DNA from: Chromera velia
Lineage: Eukaryota > Sar > Chromeraceae
DNA: 64,000 nt
NCBI GenBank assembly: GCA_018398765.1
Contig: JAHBMJ010004861.1
Span: 1-64,000, forward strand
Direction of reading: 5' to 3'
This document shows, piece by piece, positions 57,624 through 64,000 of the stretch (position 1 is its first letter; the number at the start of each line of letters is the position of its first letter). The notes beneath the pieces were generated by a model. It did not search any database, was not told the DNA's origin, and saw only the letters and a list, made by a program, of their open reading frames with translations. A program made the translations under genes and the position numbers.

Positions 57624-58506
57624 AGAGCATAGCAGTTGCGATTAAAAAATGCATAAGAATTGTTTCCCTTTGTACGAAGCTTTAAGCAGTGTGTGCATAT
57701 CTGCGCTGCTCGATTCGCTGCTCCGAGCCTGCTCGATCGAAAACCTAGTCGAAAACTGACTACAAACTTGAAGCTGTTTATACATACAATGTTACATATG
57801 TCTCTAATTTTTTTAATACAATCAATATCAAATATTAGAAAAAATGTCACTGCAATTCTAGCTGCAATTCGTATTATTAAATAATTAATTAACAAGAATT
57901 GACTGTTCGGAAGTCTAGCGGGAAACATCGTTGAAAATTTTTAAAGCTAGCTCTCAGTCCCGTTGTTCGAAAATCTAGTCTAACATTTTTGAGCCAACAT
58001 TTTTCTATAAAAATATAGATTAGCCAGTGCCGGTTTTAAACCGGGTTTTTAAAGATGTTTTCTAGAATAGTATTCTAAAAATCTATAACTTATAGTCACT
58101 AAAACAAATGATGATCTAGTATAGATCTATGCTATCAACTACATCACCTACTTGAGTACCAATTTCTTCTACTAAGGGTCTAGTAGTCTAACTAGTAGTA
58201 CCCCAAAACTTATTAAAAGTTCAATGTTATGATGTGTTATGCAATGTATGATAGGAATCCTCTCATCAACTCTCATTAAATCCTTCAAATTTCTAAGCTA
58301 GCCTTAGCCATGCATGTTCACACGGTGGCAACATTTTATATAAAATATATAAACTGAGAACTTATTAGTTAGCTTTGCTATATGATTTATACTAGTAGTA
58401 AAGTCATAGTGGTTCAAACACTAGTTCAAACAATGCCATTCAACTGCAAAATCTCTGTACAGATAAAACTTGTTGGGAAAATCTCCAGTTTAGGGACAGC
58501 GTACTG
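57624..58506. other. AT-rich spacer between convergent genes
   Basis: There is no coding signal. The sequence becomes strongly AT-rich from about 57770 to the stop codon of the minus-strand gene at 58507, like the spacer at 38180-38807. I see no tRNA or other RNA gene. Confidence 0.6.
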
Positions 58507-61500
58507 TTAATCCGGAACAGATTCCAAAATCTTCTCTAACCTCGTCAACGCGTCTTCACCCATGGCCCAGAGGGCCTGCCGCTCTTCTGCAGTTCTACTG
58601 AGATGTCCAGCGGCGTCCCTGAATTGTCTCTCTGGATGTCTATTGGCTGATCCTCTGCTCTTCAGGCGTTGTGCCTCGAGGCGTTCTGCCAGGGTCCTCT
58701 GCCCTTCCTCTTTTGGGATCTCTCGTTCGGAGGTGTGAAGTGAGGCCCCAGGGTTGTTGCTCAGAAGCCTTGAACACAGGGCTGACTGGTGAGATTCAAA
58801 TTGAACGGGAGGAGGGGCATGAGGGGAACGGCAGTGGACCTCACGACTGACATAAGCAGGACCGATGCTGATGTCTCTGGCATCGCAAGGGGGGACAGTG
58901 TGGGAGAAGGAGACGGAAGACGGAACACAACAGTTGACGGTGGAGGGGGACGGACAACACCCTTGCAAGGGCATTTCTGTCGGTACGTTCAGGAAGGTCT
59001 GTCTAGAATTCGGACTCGTTCGTTTCCCCCCCCCCTCCTCCTTCCGTGTGCGTCTCTCCCTTCGAGACTCCTGCCTGGCACCCCTTCTGTCTCCACTCTC
59101 ACACGGACCCAGAAGAGTCTGCATCAGTTGACCTTCAGGAGAATCGAGTGTTCCCAGAAAGGCCGCAAAATCATTCGCGTCCATTGGAGGACGAGGGAGG
59201 AACCAGGAGGAAATCAAGGACTTTTGCTTGCCCCTTTCTTTTTCTTTTTCTCTCTTGTCCCGAGGGGATTCTTTGGGTCTCCTTTTTCTCTCTCGTTCTT
59301 TTTCTCTTCGTTTTTGTCTCCTCAAAGTCCTGCAGTCTGAATCTGAATCTTCAAGCTGCATCCACTCACAGTCAGTGGGAGACCGATCTAAACGGCCAGG
59401 CACTGACCTGAACAGACCTGTCAGTACGCCCTTGTCTGCCCCACTTCTGTCTCTGACTTTCTCTCTGCCGAGACTTCGTGAGAGCCTCGCTGCTTGCAGC
59501 TTTGAACGCGGATCGGAGGGGGACGACACGTGCAAGGCCTGTTGCGCCTGCATCACGTGGGGACCTGGATGAGAATCGGGAGAGAGAAGGCGGGAGGCCC
59601 ATTGGCCGTTTGAAGGATCAAGGGAAAACAGCGCACGGGAGGAGCTGGATGCACCAGTGTTCTGCAGTGCAGGCTGAAGATGTCCTTCGCCCATCTGCCG
59701 TGACTCCTCGATAAGCTCTTCCCTCCCTCTCATGTGCTTCAGCCGTTCTTCCACCGGGATTGCTGCTGCTGCAGGGTGATGAAAGGGGGGGGGCAAGCTT
59801 CTCAGGTCTTGGTGGACCGAGGAGACGGGAGACATGCTTGGGTGTGTGGGGGTAGAGAGGGGGAGCCCCCTCTCTCTGGGTTCTGCAAACGCAAGGGGGC
59901 GGGGGGAAGAGCGGTGAGGCAGACGAGACGAGGGGCCCAACAACCCGGGCTGTGCAATCGAACGGTCATCCTCGCGCCAAAAGGAAGCAACCGAACCCCT
60001 CTCGCCTGTGCGGTTTGGTCCTGCCCCACCTGCTCCTCCCACCAGTTCGGGCGCTGCAGTTGCCAGGGGCACTCCTTGCACTGGGGGCTGTTCTGTCATG
60101 TCAGAGAATCGACGTGAGGAGGCAGCAGAAAGAGTCTGGGAAGCAAGAAGAGGGACTCTGGGGGGAGCGGGGCGTGTGGAGGAGTGGGAGCTTCTTTCTC
60201 TTTGCATGTCGGTGGGAGAGAAGGTGACAGAGGACGTTCGCTTCTGGTGCGGGTGCCTGTTACCATCTGCGAGACTTTCTCTTTGAGACTCAGCGTGACC
60301 AGTCTGCACCGTCTCATTCGGTTTGGTGTTGTCGGATTGCAGCGAGAAGGGAATTGTGGGACTCGATAGAGACGTCCCTTCTTGGTTGACTCTACAGGTC
60401 TCTTCGGGCACCCTCGTGGATGCACTCATCATGTCAGCAGCCTGCATGGTTCGTCTGGCAGCGTCTGTCGGGGATTCTTCGCATTTCGGCTTGGAAGGAG
60501 AGGAAGGCAGTGGAGCGCTGTCTCTGCCTTGAGGTCTCCGTTGGGGGGGGAGGGGGGAGGCGTCGGGCGATAAAGAACAACCTCTGGGCACTCCAAACGT
60601 GACGGGGGTGTCGCCACTTGCTGGCGTTGTGTCAGCCTCTCCTTTTCCTGTCCCTGTTTCAGAGACTGGTTTTCCGGAAGGAGAAGAAGAGACGCTTTTC
60701 TCGGATAAGGTGCCAAAGCGGGGGGACGTACGGTGGCTTTCTTTGGTACGCTTTTGCTCCTCAGACAATTTACCTTGGAGTGTGACGAAAGCAGCGCGCA
60801 TTCTGGCTTGCTGGGATCTCTTGCAGGTTGCTGCAAACGCTTCAAGAGCTCTTGCCTGGTTGCAGAGTGCCAACACTTCGGCAGTGGAAAAACGCCAACT
60901 GTGCAGGGGACTTCCTCCTGCTCCCTGTTTGCGTTTTCCCTCTGTATGCAGTCCCACAAAGTCCTTGTAGCCTCCGGTTTTCAGCCTCTGGCCTTTGGAG
61001 GGAAGTGCAGCATGCTGCAGGCAAGAAATGTTCATGAAGAATTCAGAGAAGGATTAAGAAACGAAGAGATTCAATCAACCGACGACATTCCAACGGTTCA
61101 GCCAAAATGAAAAAATAAGGAAAAGCGACATGTCTTTCAGTAGTGCATCATCAACGGAAGCGATCACCCTCATTGGAAGAACAGAAGACTTGCGGTGGGC
61201 TATCTTTCGCTTGTAGAAAAGCAACGGTTAAATGTAAAAACGGCCATTTCTCCCTGTCCGTCGGCCACTTTCCCTTCCAGACTTTTCCAGAGCAAAATCA
61301 GACATGAGGTGTGGAAACGTGCGGTGCCCCGTTTTTCCGATTCAAATCTACTAAACTCGATACAGAACCGCATATGCACAAAATTTTCACAAAATGCATA
61401 TCTCCACACATCAATCAATCTCTTCCCTCCTTATTCACCGACAGAGACAGACCCCCAAATTACTCACCGAAGATTTTCCCTCATGCAATCGGTTTCCGTT

Positions 61501-63022
61501 CACACACTCCTCATCGACCTGCTCCTCGTCCTCTGGCACATCCGTGCACCCCTCCTCTGCCTCACTTTGGCCAACCAACAACAGCGTCCCCTCTTCATCC
61601 CCTTCTTCATCTCCCAACTCCACTCCATCATCGTGACCGAACCCTTCGACTGGCGTCTCACCTTCCCCCCCTTTGTCTCTTTCAGAAGATCCCCAAAGGT
61701 CCCGTCCCATCATCCCTTTTCCATAAAGAAAAGCCGTTGCATTGGGCACTCGCCCTCCTCCCACCCCCATTCCCCCACCCCCCTCCTGCCCCTTCTGTCT
61801 CCGATTCGAATGTGAGCGCGCACTCTCAGCGCCACTTCTGTTCGGATGGCTGTACACCTTCCTCGACGTCCCACCAAGGCACTCACCCTTCTCCAACCTT
61901 CTACCAAGGCACTCACCCTCCTCCTCCGAACTTACCTCCCCCAAACGGCCCTTCCCCCCTTGGCTGCTATTCGCTGAGTCAAACAAAGAAAAGGAAACCG
62001 AATGGGCATCTGAAGAGGCAAAATAAACATTGGCCCCGGAAGGCCCATTTGCCCTGCCACCAGAAAGCGAATTTGCCTCTCCAGCGTCCCACTCCGATGT
62101 GGGAGGTGCCAAAGTCGGACAGATTCCAGAGGTGTCTCTGAGAATGAGAGGGCCTCGGAAAGCCAAAGGCCGCTTCCTTGAGGGTCCCCCAGGGCGGCTA
62201 CACTCCTCTGCAGGATCCCTCTCTTCACGGAGGAATTCGGATGTTTCGGATGCTGTGTGGAAGTTGTCAGGGGTGTGACTGAGGCCGTCGGGGGTGTTGT
62301 TGAACGGGTGTGCCTGCTTCCTTGCAGATCCATCTGATCAAAGAGGGACAGACAGAAAGAGGCTGTTCTTGGCAAACAAGGAGAGCAGCTCAAAGATGAA
62401 AGACAAAACAGAGCTCGGGCGAGTCCGCCAAAGGAAGGGGTAAGGGGCGGCCCAAAAATCCAAAGGGAAGAAAGAGGGTCAAACAGGAAGGACGGAGTGA
62501 AAGAGGAAAGAAAAAAAGGAGGGAAAGAAAACGTGCAGGATGAGAGGAAAGAAGGACACAAGAAAGGAAAGGTCTAGTCCCGCAAAAAAACTGGAAAAAG
62601 GGCAGAAAGTAATCCAGTCGCCCCTGATTAGGATTCCCCCATTCTCTCACCTCGCCGTTCTCCCGCGCTAATCCTCCCTCCTCTCCTGTGTGCCCTCCTC
62701 ACGACGTCAAATAAGTGTGTGACGTCAACTAGTGGCTCTGCATGAAATCAGACAGGAAAAACAAATTTCACATCCATCACACTTTCCTTTTCAGATTTCG
62801 GTAGTCAGCATCTTTCACAATTCAAGCACTCTTGCACTTTACGTGAAACACAAGCTAAGTGGGGCTAAAATTTTGAACATGTCCACTTCCTTCACATCCG
62901 CGCCTTCCTATCCCCCCCCCTTCCCACAGGCGTACCGCAGTTGTCAGTCACGAAGATGCAGTGGTTGAGCACCTGCAAAGATTGGAGGAAACCACGAGGG
63001 ACACAGTGCAGAAAAAGCATTC

Positions 63023-63086
<64 letters not shown>

Positions 63087-63781
63087 GCAGACCAAGCCAG
63101 ACCTCGTCTTTTGCCAGGGAGGTTCTCTGGGATGAAAAAAGTACAACTGCAATGACGGCATAGAAAAGACAGTCTGGCAAATCCCAGTCTCCATGTGCTA
63201 CGATCTAGTATCAGATGTACAGGTGAAAGCGCGATCCGCGGAATTTGCGGAAATGAAGGGTTACACATGCACTGATGCACGATCGAGAAAAACTGCAAGC
63301 TTTGCACACCAACCTTCCGAAGGCACGTTAGCTCGGTCGGAATCTCCAGATCCCTCAGTACCTCACACAGTACCTGCACGGGTGAATAAATGGAATCCAG
63401 CTTCAAGCGTGTCACAGAGAAATCTTCAGCCAATGCCCGTCTACATTCTGCCTGAAGTACATACACATCACGCACCTTCTAACGCTGCCTTAGACGGACC
63501 GATCGCCCCGTCTACAGGTGAAAAAAAAGACACAGAAACCGGTGCGTCTATTGTTTCTGCTTTTTTTGAGTGACCATGGTTCGGGCGCAGCTATTCCCAC
63601 AAAGCGAAATAAAAGAAGGTGTGACAGCTTACGCTTAGCACACGTTCGGCGTGCGGAGCACTAAGAGAATCAGCGTACCTGTGGAGGAGCCTCGGAAGCA
63701 GTGCCCCATCTGTCCTTCAGGCAAGACAGAATATCAGCCCGAGAGGCGGAGAGCCGCCTCACCAACTCCTCACGTTCCCAC
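58507..63781 (-). CDS. Unrecognised long disordered protein (5' end not found)
   Basis: Exons in transcript order: 63781-63679, 63451-63314, 62972-62936, 62333-61468, 61014-58507. All joins keep frame with GT-AG, giving about 1,217 residues so far. More exons may lie beyond 63781 or outside the window. The N-terminal part is helical and ordered (REELVRRLSASRADILSCL, VLCEVLRDLEIPTELTCL, VLNHCIFVTDNC). The exon 62333-61468 is Gly/Ser/Glu-rich with an acidic end. The last exon (835 aa) is Ser/Pro/Arg-rich and mostly disordered. It has a short helical start (STAEVLALCNQARALEAFA), a Lys/Arg/Glu-rich patch, and a helical C-terminus (TAEERQALWAMGEDALTRL). No known domain is recognised, so no function is proposed. 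It converges with the OPR-methyltransferase gene. Confidence 0.7.
63025..63084. repeat. (CA)n microsatellite
   Basis: A pure CA run of about 60 bp lies in the intron between exons 63451-63314 and 62972-62936 of the minus-strand gene. Confidence 0.95.
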
Positions 63782-64000
63782 CTGCCCATCACGAGGGAGA
63801 GCTCAGGCTTGTGCGGCCTCTAGCCTGTCTGTTCCCTCTATTCGTCTGTTTGCTGTTCGGTACTACAGATCAGGGCTTGGTTGCAGTGCGTGGACGTGTT
63901 TCTGTTCAAAAGCAAGTGCTGCCCGTTCGGACAACACATCAACTCTTCATGAGCGTGAAAGTGTGCAAACCCGGTTCGAATTAAGCGTAGTTTCGTGAAT
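63782..64000. other. Right end of window, no feature resolved
   Basis: This may be intron or 5' region of the minus-strand gene ending at 58507. I see no exon with clear splice sites. Confidence 0.4.

Overview
The window looks like nuclear DNA of a protist with intron-rich genes. Coding DNA has mixed composition, all confident introns are GT-AG with mostly TGCAG acceptors, and the standard genetic code applies. The gene content is a cohesin SMC1, an OPR-repeat protein, a membrane-anchored LPMO-like protein of a type seen in protists, and TGCATGCA promoter-like motifs. A photosynthetic alveolate (chromerid, for example Chromera velia) would fit. That is an inference and cannot be proved from this sequence alone.

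Layout. 1-1432 is AT-rich flank. 1433-17051 is one long Ty1/copia-type LTR retrotransposon of about 15.6 kb, flanked by a 5-bp TTAGG duplication. It holds gag, a broken gag/protease region, integrase, a large unexplained insert of about 3.4 kb between integrase and reverse transcriptase, RT-RNase H, and about 3.1 kb of non-coding DNA before the 3' LTR. Its two LTRs differ by a few percent, almost only by transitions. 17831-18768 (minus) is a small secreted-type protein plus ankyrin region with a frame break. 19480-34457 (plus) is SMC1, resolved here into 31 exons that join to an open frame of 1,453 codons. 36407-37987 (plus) is a single-exon, membrane-anchored LPMO-like protein. 38808-52756 (minus) is a very large coiled-coil, EF-hand and cyclic-nucleotide-binding protein of about 1,960 residues, with several very small exons. 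About 53550-57623 (plus) is an OPR-repeat protein fused to a METTL21-like methyltransferase. 58507-63781 (minus, 5' end not found and perhaps outside the window) encodes a long, mostly disordered protein that I do not recognise.

Organisation. Genes pair head-to-head (ankyrin gene/SMC1; EF-hand-cNMP gene/OPR-methyltransferase gene), with GC-balanced spacers that carry TGCATGCA clusters. They pair tail-to-tail (LPMO/EF-hand-cNMP gene; OPR-methyltransferase/disordered-protein gene) across strongly AT-rich spacers of 0.8-0.9 kb. Introns carry many simple repeats, and many begin with tandem copies of the donor tetranucleotide (GTGAGTGAGT, GTCAGTCAGT, GTCTGTCTGT).

Functionally the genes are mixed: sister-chromatid cohesion (SMC1), polysaccharide oxidation at a membrane surface (LPMO-like), Ca2+/cNMP sensing (EF-hand-cNMP protein) and RNA/protein modification (OPR-methyltransferase). 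They do not form one pathway. The items most worth following up are the OPR-methyltransferase fusion, the EF-hand/cNMP coiled-coil protein with its microexons, the membrane-anchored LPMO-like protein, the extra ORF in the copia element, and the tandem-tetranucleotide starts of introns.
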